Source of the DNA: Pseudomonadota bacterium
Lineage (GTDB): Bacteria; Pseudomonadota; Alphaproteobacteria; Rhizobiales; Rhizobiaceae
Length of the DNA stretch: 8,797 bases
Direction of reading: 5' to 3'
NCBI GenBank assembly: GCA_023433855.1
Contig: JAEYTV010000358.1
Span: 1-8,797, forward strand
This document shows, one piece after another, positions 1 through 7,694 of the stretch (its first letter is position 1; every line of letters starts with the position of its first letter). Position numbers and translations under genes: made by a program. The notes under the pieces were generated by a model. It had not been told where the DNA came from. It did no database searches and saw only the letters and a list, made by a program, of their open reading frames with translations.

Positions 1-36
1 CAAGGGCTGATCGGGCGGAAAAATTGACTCAGGCGG

Positions 37-522
37 TCACGCCGCGAGAGCCTGCTGCCACATCGAATCTATGTCTTCGGCGGAAATTTGCAGGGCTGCA
101 GCGATTGTCAGAAGTGTCGGGGACAGACGCTCGAATTGGGTCGCGTATTCCCATTCGATGAGCGCCTCATCCTTCTCCTGACCATCCGGGAGGGCGTCGA
201 TGGCTGCGGTGATGGTTGCCAGGGAGTAGCCGTTGCGAACGAGCGTCAGACGCAGTTGCCGTGCGGTGACCGGCGGCATCAAGCCCCGCAGCTCTTCAGC
301 GGTCGGCGGAGTATACGGTTCGATAGTGTACTCGCCTTCATGATCCTTCAACCACCGCTTCACTTGAAGTGTGAATTCCGTTGGAACCGGGTCATCCAGC
401 CGGTAGATGTTCAGCATACCTGTTTCGATACCCTCGGGATGACCATGATCGACGGTACACGTGCAAATAAAACTCACGCCATCCGCTTCAGCAGTGATCT
501 GGGTGATTTCAATCAAGGTCAT
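37..522 (-). CDS. Small tail-fibre-associated protein (possible fibre assembly chaperone)
   Basis: The 161-residue product starts with ATG at 522, 2 nt after the fibre stop, with GGGTGG about 7 nt upstream. An alternative ATG at 579 would add 19 residues over the fibre 3' end and is less likely. Residues 1-60 form a small beta-like domain with two nearby Cys (ICTCTV, 19-24) and GMLNIYRLDDPVPTEFTLQV. Residues 84-161 (PVTARQLRLTLVRNGYS, EWEYATQFERLSPTLLTIAAAL, EDIDSMWQQA) form a helical domain of a kind often found at the C-terminus of small proteins behind fibre genes in proteobacterial prophages. Phage fibre genes are commonly followed by a dedicated folding or assembly factor, so that role is inferred from position; it could instead be a minor structural part. 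There is no signal peptide or membrane segment. It is the last gene seen, and the 36 bases beyond it show nothing recognisable. Confidence 0.65.
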   Translation of the reverse strand: MTLIEITQITAEADGVSFICTCTVDHGHPEGIETGMLNIYRLDDPVPTEFTLQVKRWLKDHEGEYTIEPYTPPTAEELRGLMPPVTARQLRLTLVRNGYSLATITAAIDALPDGQEKDEALIEWEYATQFERLSPTLLTIAAALQISAEDIDSMWQQALAA

Positions 523-524
523 TG

Positions 525-1790
525 TTAAGCCACCCTTTGGATGATATTTCTCTCTTGGCTGACTCCCCGGCACCTCCAAGTCCCTGTAAGGGCTGTGCCA
601 CTGCCGAACAGAACGACTTCAAAGTTATTAGGCCCGAGTCGTGGAACAACAGTGGCGTTCATATTCCCGTATGACTCGTTGTTGTTAGCCGAGAGAATAG
701 AGCCAATGGGATAGTTCGTGTTCGAGACCGACGTACCGGTGTAGAACAGGTTATTAAGGTCCATCCGGGCTAGTTGCCCGAGATTGAGAGCCGCGACAGC
801 GGCCTGCACAAAGGCGGTTGTCGCCAGCCTGGTGCTATTATTGCCGGTAGCCTGCGTGGGCGCGGTCGGGTTGCCTGTGAGCGCCGGGTTTGCCAAGGGA
901 GCCTTGGAGCCAAGCGCCGCCTGAATGGACGAATTCAACACGCTGGTGGCAGCCTGCACGAAGGCCGTTGTTGCGATCTGCGTGCTGTTGGCACCCGCCG
1001 CAGGAGTAGGCGATGTAGGCGTCCCGGTGAATGTCGGGCTCGCCGAAGGTGCCTTTGGGGCGACTAACCCCTCAAACGTCGTAGCGAGAGCCGAAAGCGC
1101 GGCCTGAACGAATGCCGTGGTCGCCAGCCGGGTCGAGTTGTTGCCCGCCGTCTGGGTCGGCGCGGTCGGATTACCGGTGAAGACCGGGTTGGCAAGCGGA
1201 GCCTTCGCAGCAAGTGCTTGCGTTACGGTAGCCGAGAAGCTTGCATCATTCCCGATTGCCCCGGCTATCTTCTGGAGCGTGTCTAGCGCGGTCGGCGGCG
1301 CACCCAGGATGGCCGCCTTGATCAGGTAGACAAACGCAGTGGTCGCCAGGCGCTCTGAGTTCGTCTCGACAGACGGCGTAGGCGCAACCGGTGTACCCGT
1401 GAACGTGGGGCTTGCCAGCGGTGCCTTCTCCGAGAGCAGGCTCATGAGCGTTTCGGCAAGCTCTCCCTCACCGAGGGCCGCTTCAAGGTCCGCGATGATC
1501 TGCAGCGCGTTGGCCGCCTGCGTCAGGAAAGCTTCGAGCGCCAGCTGGACGTGCCCGGTCGTGGCAATGGTATTATCGTTCGTGCCGGCGGGTTGCGTGG
1601 GAGCCTTCGGCACCCCGGTAAAATCCGGGCTGTCAACCGCGGCACGGGAAAGCAACTCGCCGATGATCGTCGCGACATCGTTGTCGATGGCGAGCAGCGC
1701 AGCCCTCAAGCGCTCGACGTCGTGAGCCGTCGAGTTTTCCGGGTGCGGCAGCTCGTATCCCTGGTTGAGGGTGACTTCATTGGTTGGCAT
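525..1790 (-). CDS. Tail fibre protein with five tail-fibre repeats
   Basis: This is probably a trimeric host-recognition fibre at the tail periphery. The ATG at 1790 has GGGG 7 nt upstream and lies 13 nt after the DUF4815 stop. Residues 1-48 form an attachment domain (NQGYELPHPENSTAHDVERLRAALLAIDNDVA). Five 33-residue repeats of the phage tail-fibre type (KAPLASPTFTG.P.APT......S..LATTAFV) follow at 49-81, 122-154, 196-228, 246-278 and 296-328. The linker at 155-195 holds PPTALDTLQKIAGAIGNDASF, a familiar fibre motif. The last 90 residues (about 332-421) are a distinct tip, rich in Asn and Gly, ending in GSGTALTGTWRCRGVSQERNIIQRVA. A tip like this ends many phage fibres and likely sets host range. 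The tip DNA looks less GC-rich than the repeat part, consistent with domain exchange. The stop lies 2 nt before the next gene. Confidence 0.88.
   Translation of the reverse strand: MPTNEVTLNQGYELPHPENSTAHDVERLRAALLAIDNDVATIIGELLSRAAVDSPDFTGVPKAPTQPAGTNDNTIATTGHVQLALEAFLTQAANALQIIADLEAALGEGELAETLMSLLSEKAPLASPTFTGTPVAPTPSVETNSERLATTAFVYLIKAAILGAPPTALDTLQKIAGAIGNDASFSATVTQALAAKAPLANPVFTGNPTAPTQTAGNNSTRLATTAFVQAALSALATTFEGLVAPKAPSASPTFTGTPTSPTPAAGANSTQIATTAFVQAATSVLNSSIQAALGSKAPLANPALTGNPTAPTQATGNNSTRLATTAFVQAAVAALNLGQLARMDLNNLFYTGTSVSNTNYPIGSILSANNNESYGNMNATVVPRLGPNNFEVVLFGSGTALTGTWRCRGVSQERNIIQRVA
807..1646 (-). repeat. Five in-frame tail-fibre repeats in two spacing classes
   Basis: Repeat units of 99 bp lie at 1548-1646 (R1, most diverged), 1329-1427 (R2), 1107-1205 (R3), 957-1055 (R4) and 807-905 (R5). 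R3 to R4 and R4 to R5 are exactly 150 bp apart, with 17-residue linkers. R1 to R2 and R2 to R3 are 219 and 222 bp apart, with linkers of 40 and 41 residues. R3 and R5 are nearly the same protein (NPxxTGNPTAPTQxxGNNSTRLATTAFVQAA), while R2 and R4 share SPTFTGTPxxPTP. The DNA is much less alike than the protein, with many silent differences, so these are old, selected repeats. Confidence 0.85.
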
Positions 1791-1803
1791 TGGTCAGCCC
1801 CGC

Positions 1804-4800
1804 CTAGAAAGTGAAGCAACGAAGATCGGAGATGGCCGGCCTGGAGGCCGGAGTACCGGTCAGGTCGAGCCGCACCCGTCCACCATCTGGCGCCGAGTGC
1901 GCCGCGATTCTGTAGGTGTATTCGCTGAAGCCATCTTCGATCGGAACAGCACTGATAAGGGTCGCATTCACCCAGGTGTCGTTCTCGGCGTCAGCTCTTA
2001 CTGCCACAGAGGACCCCGACGGGAGGAGACCGGAGAAAATGATGTCTAGCCGCACCGGGTCCCCCATGGAGAACGACAGCCCGACATATCTGCCTGTCGC
2101 CTTCATCTTCCCGAAGATCACCGCGACGTCGCGAGAGAGAAGCGGCGACACGCGGGCATTGCCGGTAAGCACCGCCGTCACGCTGACGGTCCCGGTAAAA
2201 TAGGCGTCGAGTTCCAGCGTCTGATCGGAGGCGATTGTGTAGGTTCTCGATCCGATCTTCACCCTGAAAGCGACAGTGCAGCCCGCCTCCGGCAGGATCA
2301 CATCCGCTCGGATAAGCACGTCCGAGATGCCATTCACCGCAAATGAGCCGATGTTGATCGTCTTCTGCGTTGGAGAAAACACGGCCGCCGCCACCTGCAT
2401 GGTGAGATCCCTGTCGGGATGAACCAGCCAGGAGACGTTGTTGGAACCGTCGAAATTATCGCCGGTGATGTACGGTTGCGCCGTAACCCACTTCTGGCTT
2501 ACCGCATCGAAGTCGCCCAGCTGGGCCATGGCGATCGAATGGTCTCCGTCATCGGTGCGAACCACCAAGGCGACATAAGTGTTGGCCGGGATGTAGACCG
2601 GCGTCCCGAGCGTGATCTTGGTCCAGGTGTTGGCGACGACACCCTGCATTTGAAGGCGAGCGGTCGCCACCACCATCTGCGTCGGCAGACCATTCTCCAT
2701 GGCGACGATGTCGACGTCGATCGGCCGGGACCGACTGCCGATCTTGCAGATCCAGAGCCGAACTGACGTGACATACCGGGCTTCCGTCAGGGCGAAGCTC
2801 TGAGCCTGCGGGTCAGTTGAACTCCCGGTGCCATCGCTCTGATTGTCAGGTCCCGATCCGCGACTGATACGCTCGACGACCACGGTGGAAAACCGCTCCA
2901 GGATGGTCGTCGTCTGCAAGGTGGTCGTTTCAAGACGGCCTTCGCCCCGGAAGCTGACCGCGGTTCTGGCACCCGACCCGGTCTCAGCAATCACCGCCTT
3001 ACGGCCGGCCGACACTTGCGCAGGGATAACAAAGTTTCCCGTCGCCACACCTTGTGAGTTTGCCACCACTCCGCCTGGATTGACATTGATGCCATCGAAG
3101 GTCAGCCCGGCAAGGCTCTCTCCCGCACCCATGCCCTCAATGCGGAAGCCAATGCTGATCTCCCTGAGGAACGGGATGCGCCTTTCCGTGACTGTCTCGG
3201 ACGTGATGGATGACCGTACACGGGTCTGGTTGCCCCTTCCGAACACCTGGGTAACGTCGGACAGCGTCACAGTCTCCGTTTCTGTCCAGAAATCGGAGTT
3301 CGGATCGATGTGCATGACCGGAGCCACGGGCGTGAAGTTCATGTACGGGTTGATCTTCTCGCACCGGGTCCGCAGGCTCTGGTTGATGATCGTCCGTTCA
3401 GTGTAGTCAAGAATCCCGATTGACGGCAGCCGAACACGTCTTACGTCCGGTTCGATCGCAATCTGCAAGGTCCCGTCGAAGCAAGCCGCATCTTGAGACT
3501 CGCCGAGGTCCCGCCTGCTGTCGTCCCAGAAGGGGTCAGTGAAGATGCCAAGCGCCGGCCCGGGCGCCCGTGCATTCGCGTCCGATTTCAACCGCTCGAT
3601 CAGAACCATGTCGATTGTCTGCGCGAGGCGCGACTGCAGCTGGTTCAGGCGCCGGTAGTCCAGCGATCGCGTTCCGTTGTTGTCGATTACCGGGGCCTTC
3701 ATCCAATCGTTTTTTACGACACAGAGTGAAAGTGCATCGCTTGGCTCGTGAGGCGGATGCGGGTTTTCCGGCGACGACTCACCCTTCAGGTACTCAAAGG
3801 CACCCGACGGAGTGATCAGGATCCGGTCGTGGCGGGGCTGCTTGTAGGTGTACCCGACAAATACGTCAGCACCTGACACGCCGCCGGAGACCACGATCTG
3901 GGTCGCAGTGAAGCTGTCAGGGTCAACCTGGTCATAGTAGCGATACTTGACAGTGTAACTGGAGCCAACCGCGGGTTCCGGACCTGCAGGAGCCCAGCTG
4001 ACAGCATCTCCATCGCGGACATAACTGGTGGTAGCCACATACGTGGTCGCACTCTGCTTCACTTCGAGGATCGAGACAACGCCATCGTCGGGTAGAGTGT
4101 CTTTCCCGCCGCTGGTGCCCTTCGTGAGAGTGACGGTCTTCTCTTTCGTTACGATCAAGGTCTCGATCGCAGCGATCGGGGGACGACGCACCTTAATCAC
4201 GGCCGATCCCGTGCCGTTGAAGGTGTGAGGTTCAAGATCGACGGTCGCGAGATCCGGCTCCTCTTCGACGAGGAAGCGGTTATCCGTCTCGCGATTGACC
4301 TTCATGCCGCGAACATTGCAGACCCCGGCGGCGATCGAGAAGATGCGCGCCGTTCCGCTCAGTCCGAGCGCCTTCACATCGCAACCACGGACGATGTAGT
4401 TTCCATGCGCATCGTAGTCATAGACGGCGATCTGCGCCTGAACGCCCGTAAGAGTCGGAGGCGCAGATTGGCTGATGATCTGGCCGTCGCGCAGCAGCGC
4501 GTAGCGATAGAAGTCTCCCTCGCCACCGTCACCATCCCATGCCCAACGAACTGCCATCATCGTCCGGACAGCGCCGGCCTCGCCATAGCTCTCCGAACCG
4601 GGCACTAGGCCGTAGTAGATGCCGTCATCATCGGCGGTGACAGGCGTGACCACCATTCTCACGCCGATTTCCACGTCCCCCTGCATCGGAATGCCCGAGA
4701 GGATTGCCCCATCGACGGGCCGGGGGGCGCCACGCAGGTATAGGGAGCCCGCCGAAATCGTGACGGCCCCGGCGACGGTGTTGACGAATATGTCGCCACC

Positions 4801-5007
4801 AGAAAGACGGTCACCATCCGCAGCGACCAGGTCGCCGATCTGCTTGCGCTTGCGTTCTTCAACTGAAAACGCATCATTGATATCGGCCGCCTGCGACATA
4901 GCGCCTTCCCCGAACCAGACACGGTCGAAGTTCGGTCGGTCGGTCGTGCGATCCCGGATATTGTCGAAATCGGGATACTGCGCGGGATCGAAAACGTTTG
5001 TCGACAT
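1804..5007 (-). CDS. Large DUF4815-type tail/baseplate structural protein (1067 aa)
   Basis: The ATG at 5007 follows an AAGGA ribosome binding site by about 6 nt. The N-terminus (27-71: FDRVWFGEGAMSQAADINDAFSVEERKRKQIGDL, then GDRLSGG) is typical of DUF4815 phage proteins, which occur next to J and I in contractile tails of Alphaproteobacteria. Residues 80-100 (AVTISAGSLYLRGAPRPVDG) continue as beta-rich sequence. A Gly/Ser/Asp-rich linker (about 715-731) precedes DPQAQSF (732-738), a motif shared by several phage structural proteins that opens a beta-sandwich-like segment. That segment includes YVTSVRLWICKIGSRSRPIDVDI and a later strand, TYVALVVRTDDGDHSIA. No catalytic residues, signal peptide or membrane segment are seen. 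It lies between I and the fibre, where P2 has fibre gene H, so a baseplate-fibre adaptor or side-fibre support is likely. The exact role is unknown. Confidence 0.8.
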   Translation of the reverse strand: MSTNVFDPAQYPDFDNIRDRTTDRPNFDRVWFGEGAMSQAADINDAFSVEERKRKQIGDLVAADGDRLSGGDIFVNTVAGAVTISAGSLYLRGAPRPVDGAILSGIPMQGDVEIGVRMVVTPVTADDDGIYYGLVPGSESYGEAGAVRTMMAVRWAWDGDGGEGDFYRYALLRDGQIISQSAPPTLTGVQAQIAVYDYDAHGNYIVRGCDVKALGLSGTARIFSIAAGVCNVRGMKVNRETDNRFLVEEEPDLATVDLEPHTFNGTGSAVIKVRRPPIAAIETLIVTKEKTVTLTKGTSGGKDTLPDDGVVSILEVKQSATTYVATTSYVRDGDAVSWAPAGPEPAVGSSYTVKYRYYDQVDPDSFTATQIVVSGGVSGADVFVGYTYKQPRHDRILITPSGAFEYLKGESSPENPHPPHEPSDALSLCVVKNDWMKAPVIDNNGTRSLDYRRLNQLQSRLAQTIDMVLIERLKSDANARAPGPALGIFTDPFWDDSRRDLGESQDAACFDGTLQIAIEPDVRRVRLPSIGILDYTERTIINQSLRTRCEKINPYMNFTPVAPVMHIDPNSDFWTETETVTLSDVTQVFGRGNQTRVRSSITSETVTERRIPFLREISIGFRIEGMGAGESLAGLTFDGINVNPGGVVANSQGVATGNFVIPAQVSAGRKAVIAETGSGARTAVSFRGEGRLETTTLQTTTILERFSTVVVERISRGSGPDNQSDGTGSSTDPQAQSFALTEARYVTSVRLWICKIGSRSRPIDVDIVAMENGLPTQMVVATARLQMQGVVANTWTKITLGTPVYIPANTYVALVVRTDDGDHSIAMAQLGDFDAVSQKWVTAQPYITGDNFDGSNNVSWLVHPDRDLTMQVAAAVFSPTQKTINIGSFAVNGISDVLIRADVILPEAGCTVAFRVKIGSRTYTIASDQTLELDAYFTGTVSVTAVLTGNARVSPLLSRDVAVIFGKMKATGRYVGLSFSMGDPVRLDIIFSGLLPSGSSVAVRADAENDTWVNATLISAVPIEDGFSEYTYRIAAHSAPDGGRVRLDLTGTPASRPAISDLRCFTF

Positions 5008-5016
5008 AATCTGTCC

Positions 5017-6156
5017 TTATCCGAGCCGGAAGGCGGGATTGCTGAAGAACATGGGAACGACCTCGGCAGGATTGACGATCAGGGTAAGGCGCACGGTTTC
5101 CCGGACCGTTTTCTGGAAGCGGTGAACGAAATTCGTTACCCCGACCGTGTTGCCAGACCCTGCAATGACCTCCTTTGGACGAAGCCACGATTTGAACGCC
5201 GGAACGTCCGGGCACACCTGCAGGTCGTGGACCACCGCGACTGATCTAGCTTCAGATCCGAAACCTGCGCCGAAGGGCAGCCTCACCTCATAAATGGCCG
5301 AAATGGCTTGCGCCGCCTCATTGTTGGCGATGGGCGCCCTGATGACCCGTGCGAACCCGATCGGCGCTTCATCGACATCGAAGAACACGAGATGCGCCGT
5401 GCGCTGAAGCATCAGCCATGTCTTTACGCCGGCCTCGGAATCCGCGCCGCTCCAGTAAAGACCGGGCGTCGTCCATATGAGATTTGGTGACCACAGCCCA
5501 AACTCGTCGGACATCTCCTCGAGCGTGTTGTCCCAGCCATAGGGTGCCCAGTCCGAAATCACACCGATCGCGAAGACATCGTGGTGACGCCCATGGCTCC
5601 ACTTGACGTTCCCGCCGTTGATCCGAACGCCGGAACTGTCGCCCCACAAGGTCTGGCCGTATCGGCCATTTCCCCAGGCAAGAGCACGAACGTCGTAGCC
5701 GTGGAAGCCGCGGAACATCTCAGCGCGAGCAGGATCGGACAGGCTTGCCAGATATTCCGCGTCGGCCAGGCGCTTGTCCTCATTCTCACCCGGCAATTCG
5801 CCCATGCCGATCTGGTAGAGATGCCATCTACGGCGGTTGCGGGCCTGGTCCTCTATTCCGAGATCCTCATATCCGATCCATCCCAGGGCTCTTTCAAGAG
5901 CCAATGGTGTGCCCCGGATTCGCTGCCATGCCCGACCTTCGTCGATAAGATCCTCAACCGTTCCGAAGAAGTCGGCAACCGGGCCGAGCCCGTACTCGAG
6001 AACAAGCCACGGCCCAACAGTTTCGTTCAAGGGCCGCTGGTATTTCAGACCATGAACGTCATCGACTGCGGGACCTATAAAGCTGTCAATGTCGGCGGCT
6101 TGCTCGATTGCGCGTTCGAGAGGTGTCGCGTTCGATGGCAGGACGGTAGTGCTCAC
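5017..6156 (-). CDS. I: Tail protein I (P2 gpI-like) with a long C-terminal extension
   Basis: Protein I completes the baseplate periphery and links it to fibre proteins. It starts with GTG at 6156, within the GTGA overlap with J, behind a GAAGGGG ribosome binding site 8 nt away. Residues 1-115 fit the tail P2 I pattern: LPSNATPLERAIEQA, a region around LVLEYGLGPV (51-60), and AWQRIRGTPLALERALGWIGYED (76-98). P2 gpI is about 176 residues and this one is 379, so roughly 250 residues are an added C-terminal part. That part is Trp-rich, with eight Trp between 161 and 235 (W161, 171, 186, 203, 208, 222, 228, 235). It ends in beta-like strands and FFSNPAFRLG. The extension probably makes extra contacts with the large downstream structural protein or fibre; this is inference. 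A 9-nt gap separates it from the next gene. Confidence 0.82.
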   Translation of the reverse strand: MSTTVLPSNATPLERAIEQAADIDSFIGPAVDDVHGLKYQRPLNETVGPWLVLEYGLGPVADFFGTVEDLIDEGRAWQRIRGTPLALERALGWIGYEDLGIEDQARNRRRWHLYQIGMGELPGENEDKRLADAEYLASLSDPARAEMFRGFHGYDVRALAWGNGRYGQTLWGDSSGVRINGGNVKWSHGRHHDVFAIGVISDWAPYGWDNTLEEMSDEFGLWSPNLIWTTPGLYWSGADSEAGVKTWLMLQRTAHLVFFDVDEAPIGFARVIRAPIANNEAAQAISAIYEVRLPFGAGFGSEARSVAVVHDLQVCPDVPAFKSWLRPKEVIAGSGNTVGVTNFVHRFQKTVRETVRLTLIVNPAEVVPMFFSNPAFRLG

Positions 6157-7037
6157 CGGCTGCGCCCCTTCAACGTGAGTGTGACAGCCCCGAAGGTTGC
6201 CGCAGCGTTGTCGGCCATGACCATGTCACCCGCAGGAGTGCCGATGACTACATTGGCAACACCCGGAGCCATCAGTTTCGCTTTCAGCCAGCTCTCATTG
6301 ATGTCGAACCCAAAACCGCCTTCACTGTCGAGTGCCAACCGCAGGCGGGTTTCAAGCCCCTCAAACACAGCGACAGGCGTCTCAGGCAGCAGCCAGATGT
6401 CGGCCGCGACATCCAGCACCATCTTGGTTCCGGCTACCACTGTGACGATATCGTTGATGGATCGAACCGACGAAGAGGTAACCACCGCCTCTACCGTCGC
6501 AAGCAGCGCCGCAGAGGGCACTCCTCCGTCGTTCTGCGCCAGAATGGCGACCTCGATTTCCGGTCCAGCCCCCCTCCGGTACACGGCAGCATCACGGACC
6601 GCAGGAGAGGCTGAGCGAGCATGGTACTTGTACCACTCCTCTGGTCCGGCAGAGGACCTGCCTTGATCGGCAAGGACGACACGCGATCTCAGAGCGGCAT
6701 CCGTCTCATCGGCGAGCCGCGCAACGCCGTGGTCTGCCGCCAGATGGTCAAGATCAGGACCCACTGAAAATTTCAGGAGGTTGGAGCGTGCTGCATCGTT
6801 GACCCGAGCACGAAGGAGAACTTCGCGGTAGCTCTCTGCCTCTATGATCACGGTAACCGGGTCAGTCTCAAGCATGGAAACGTCGTATTCCGGCAGTGCA
6901 AGTTCCGGATTGGAGAGCCGCACTGCGGTCCAGATCTCCTGGAACTTGGCCTTCTGACGTGCAACCACGGCCTCAAAGTCGAGATCCTCGATGACGACCG
7001 GCACGGGAAGACTGGAAAGATCAACCGGAACACTCAT
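6153..7037 (-). CDS. J: Baseplate assembly protein J
   Basis: J is the T4 gp6-like wedge protein that rings the baseplate and rearranges during sheath contraction. The 294-residue product matches P2 J in size (about 300). Landmarks: VVIEDLDFEAVVARQKAKF (14-32), an acidic segment with D59-P60 followed by AESYREVLLRARVNDAARSNLLKFSVGPDLDHLAADHGV (67-105), ADETDAALRSRVVL (109-122), and the hallmark EEWYKYHARSASPAVRDAAVYR (133-154) with IEVAILAQNDGGVPSAALLATVEA (161-184). The start at 7037 gives the usual J N-terminus; an ATG at 7118 would add 27 residues over the end of W. A weak AGG lies about 8 nt upstream. The stop overlaps the GTG start of I as GTGA, so translation is coupled. Confidence 0.9.
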   Translation of the reverse strand: MSVPVDLSSLPVPVVIEDLDFEAVVARQKAKFQEIWTAVRLSNPELALPEYDVSMLETDPVTVIIEAESYREVLLRARVNDAARSNLLKFSVGPDLDHLAADHGVARLADETDAALRSRVVLADQGRSSAGPEEWYKYHARSASPAVRDAAVYRRGAGPEIEVAILAQNDGGVPSAALLATVEAVVTSSSVRSINDIVTVVAGTKMVLDVAADIWLLPETPVAVFEGLETRLRLALDSEGGFGFDINESWLKAKLMAPGVANVVIGTPAGDMVMADNAAATFGAVTLTLKGRSR

Positions 7038-7044
7038 GACTGGC

Positions 7045-7440
7045 CTATGATCGTTGAATCGAAATGGTCGGACGGAATCCGATGGTAAATCCGACAACCC
7101 TGTCGACGCGGAAGTCACCTAAATGCCCGCCCGGACGGTAGTCTGCCTCGATCAGCAAGCCAGCACGACCGGTTCGCAGTTCGTCAACAGAGCCAGTGGG
7201 CACAATGCTGCGCACGGCCAGTCTCGGCTCCCATAGGTCGATCGCCGTAGCGACCAGCTGCTGCCATGCGGCGAACAAGGCCGGAGTGATAGCCCGTCCG
7301 AGCAGTTCCACAACACCGCCGCCGAATTCCCGGCGCATGACGCGGCTCGCCAGCCGGGTACCGAGCGTCACTTCCACCCCCTGGTAGGCCGACGTAAGGT
7401 TGTCGATAATCCTGCCGGTCGTGCGATCAACCCCGGCCAT
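7045..7440 (-). CDS. W: Baseplate wedge protein W (GPW/gp25 family)
   Basis: W proteins are the T4 gp25-like wedge components at the inner baseplate. They contact J and the spike and share a fold with the sheath-nucleating part of type VI secretion TssE. The product is 131 residues from the ATG at 7440, a normal length for the family. Residues 8-22 (TGRIIDNLTSAYQGV) lead into LGTRLASRVMRREFGGGVVELLGR (26-49), the family's conserved T-P-x-G-x-R-V-x-R-x-x-x-G segment. The C-terminal strands are AGLLIEADYR (93-102) and GFTIGFRP (117-124). An in-frame upstream ATG at 7584 exists, but the extra 48 residues would be read over the neighbouring gene in another frame and do not look like W, so the shorter start is chosen. 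Its start overlaps the preceding gene by 14 nt, and J follows after 7 nt. Confidence 0.88.
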   Translation of the reverse strand: MAGVDRTTGRIIDNLTSAYQGVEVTLGTRLASRVMRREFGGGVVELLGRAITPALFAAWQQLVATAIDLWEPRLAVRSIVPTGSVDELRTGRAGLLIEADYRPGGHLGDFRVDRVVGFTIGFRPTISIQRS

Positions 7441-7669
7441 CGGTTCCGCTCGCTTTCGGCCAATCTTCCGGCAGAGGAGCGCCCGCTTGAGAAATACGGC
7501 CGAGTGATCGATCGTATAGAGCCTCTGCATCGGTGAGCCGAACCGTTCTATCTCGGCTAACCCTCTGGCCGGCGACCCAATCAACGCCCGGTTTCACTCT
7601 GTAGTCGCTCTTTTCACCATCGTTAGCGACCGGACGTGCTTTTTCCGTCGAAGAAGCCTGCTTCGTCAT
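7427..7669 (-). CDS. Small conserved phage protein between V and W (80 aa)
   Basis: The ATG at 7669 is preceded by GGAG with a 7-nt spacer, a good ribosome binding site, so it is a gene of its own although it lies in frame with the upstream V reading frame. The 80-residue product is basic and hydrophilic, with no signal peptide or membrane segment. Its core (DWVAGQRVSRDRTVRLTDAEALYDRSLGRIS, about residues 30-60) resembles a short motif that I recall from hypothetical proteins in tail operons of alphaproteobacterial Mu-like prophages: W-V-x-G-x-x-V, then an R-T-V-x-L-T-x-x-E-A-x-Y-D stretch, then a G-R-I end. The function is unknown; a tail assembly or baseplate accessory role is inferred only from position. 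The stop at 7427 overlaps the start of W by 14 nt. In the literal sequence this ORF also forms the C-terminus of a 261-aa V fusion. Confidence 0.7.
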   Translation of the reverse strand: MTKQASSTEKARPVANDGEKSDYRVKPGVDWVAGQRVSRDRTVRLTDAEALYDRSLGRISQAGAPLPEDWPKASGTDGRG

Positions 7670-7676
7670 GGTTGTG

Positions 7677-7680
7677 CTCC
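7677..7680 (-). promoter_or_regulatory. Ribosome binding site GGAG for the 80-aa gene
   Basis: GGAG sits 7 nt before the ATG at 7669, in the 25-nt gap between the reconstructed V stop (7695) and that start. It supports independent initiation of the small gene, and hence the view that the long V reading frame through this point is an artefact of a frameshift. Confidence 0.65.
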
Positions 7681-7694
7681 GTTCTTTTTCGAGA

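Noticed and set aside
1..36. Transcription terminator after the last gene
   Set aside because: The short edge sequence shows no convincing stem-loop followed by a T-run on the minus strand; any terminator would lie outside the window.
525..800. Diversity-generating retroelement target at the fibre 3' end
   Set aside because: There is no second near-copy of this region and no reverse transcriptase in the window, and the C-terminus lacks the usual variable-domain motif.
807..1646. CRISPR-like or tandem non-coding repeats
   Set aside because: The regular spacing comes from protein repeats in one reading frame; the DNA units are diverged mainly at silent positions and are not palindromic.
2843..3406. 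187-aa open frame on the plus strand
   Set aside because: It is wholly antisense to the DUF4815 gene with no recognisable domain or convincing ribosome binding site.
5581..6666. 361-aa open frame on the plus strand
   Set aside because: It lies antisense across the I/J junction, both of which are well supported; its sequence is Ser/Ala/Pro-rich, matches no recognised family and is a typical shadow of GC-rich coding DNA.
7038..7118. N-terminal extension of J from an ATG at 7118
   Set aside because: It would overlap the end of W and adds residues with no J similarity; the start at 7037 gives the expected N-terminus.
7441..7584. N-terminal extension of W from an ATG at 7584
   Set aside because: The added 48 residues are read over the small upstream gene in a different frame and do not resemble W; the ATG at 7440 gives the family's normal length.
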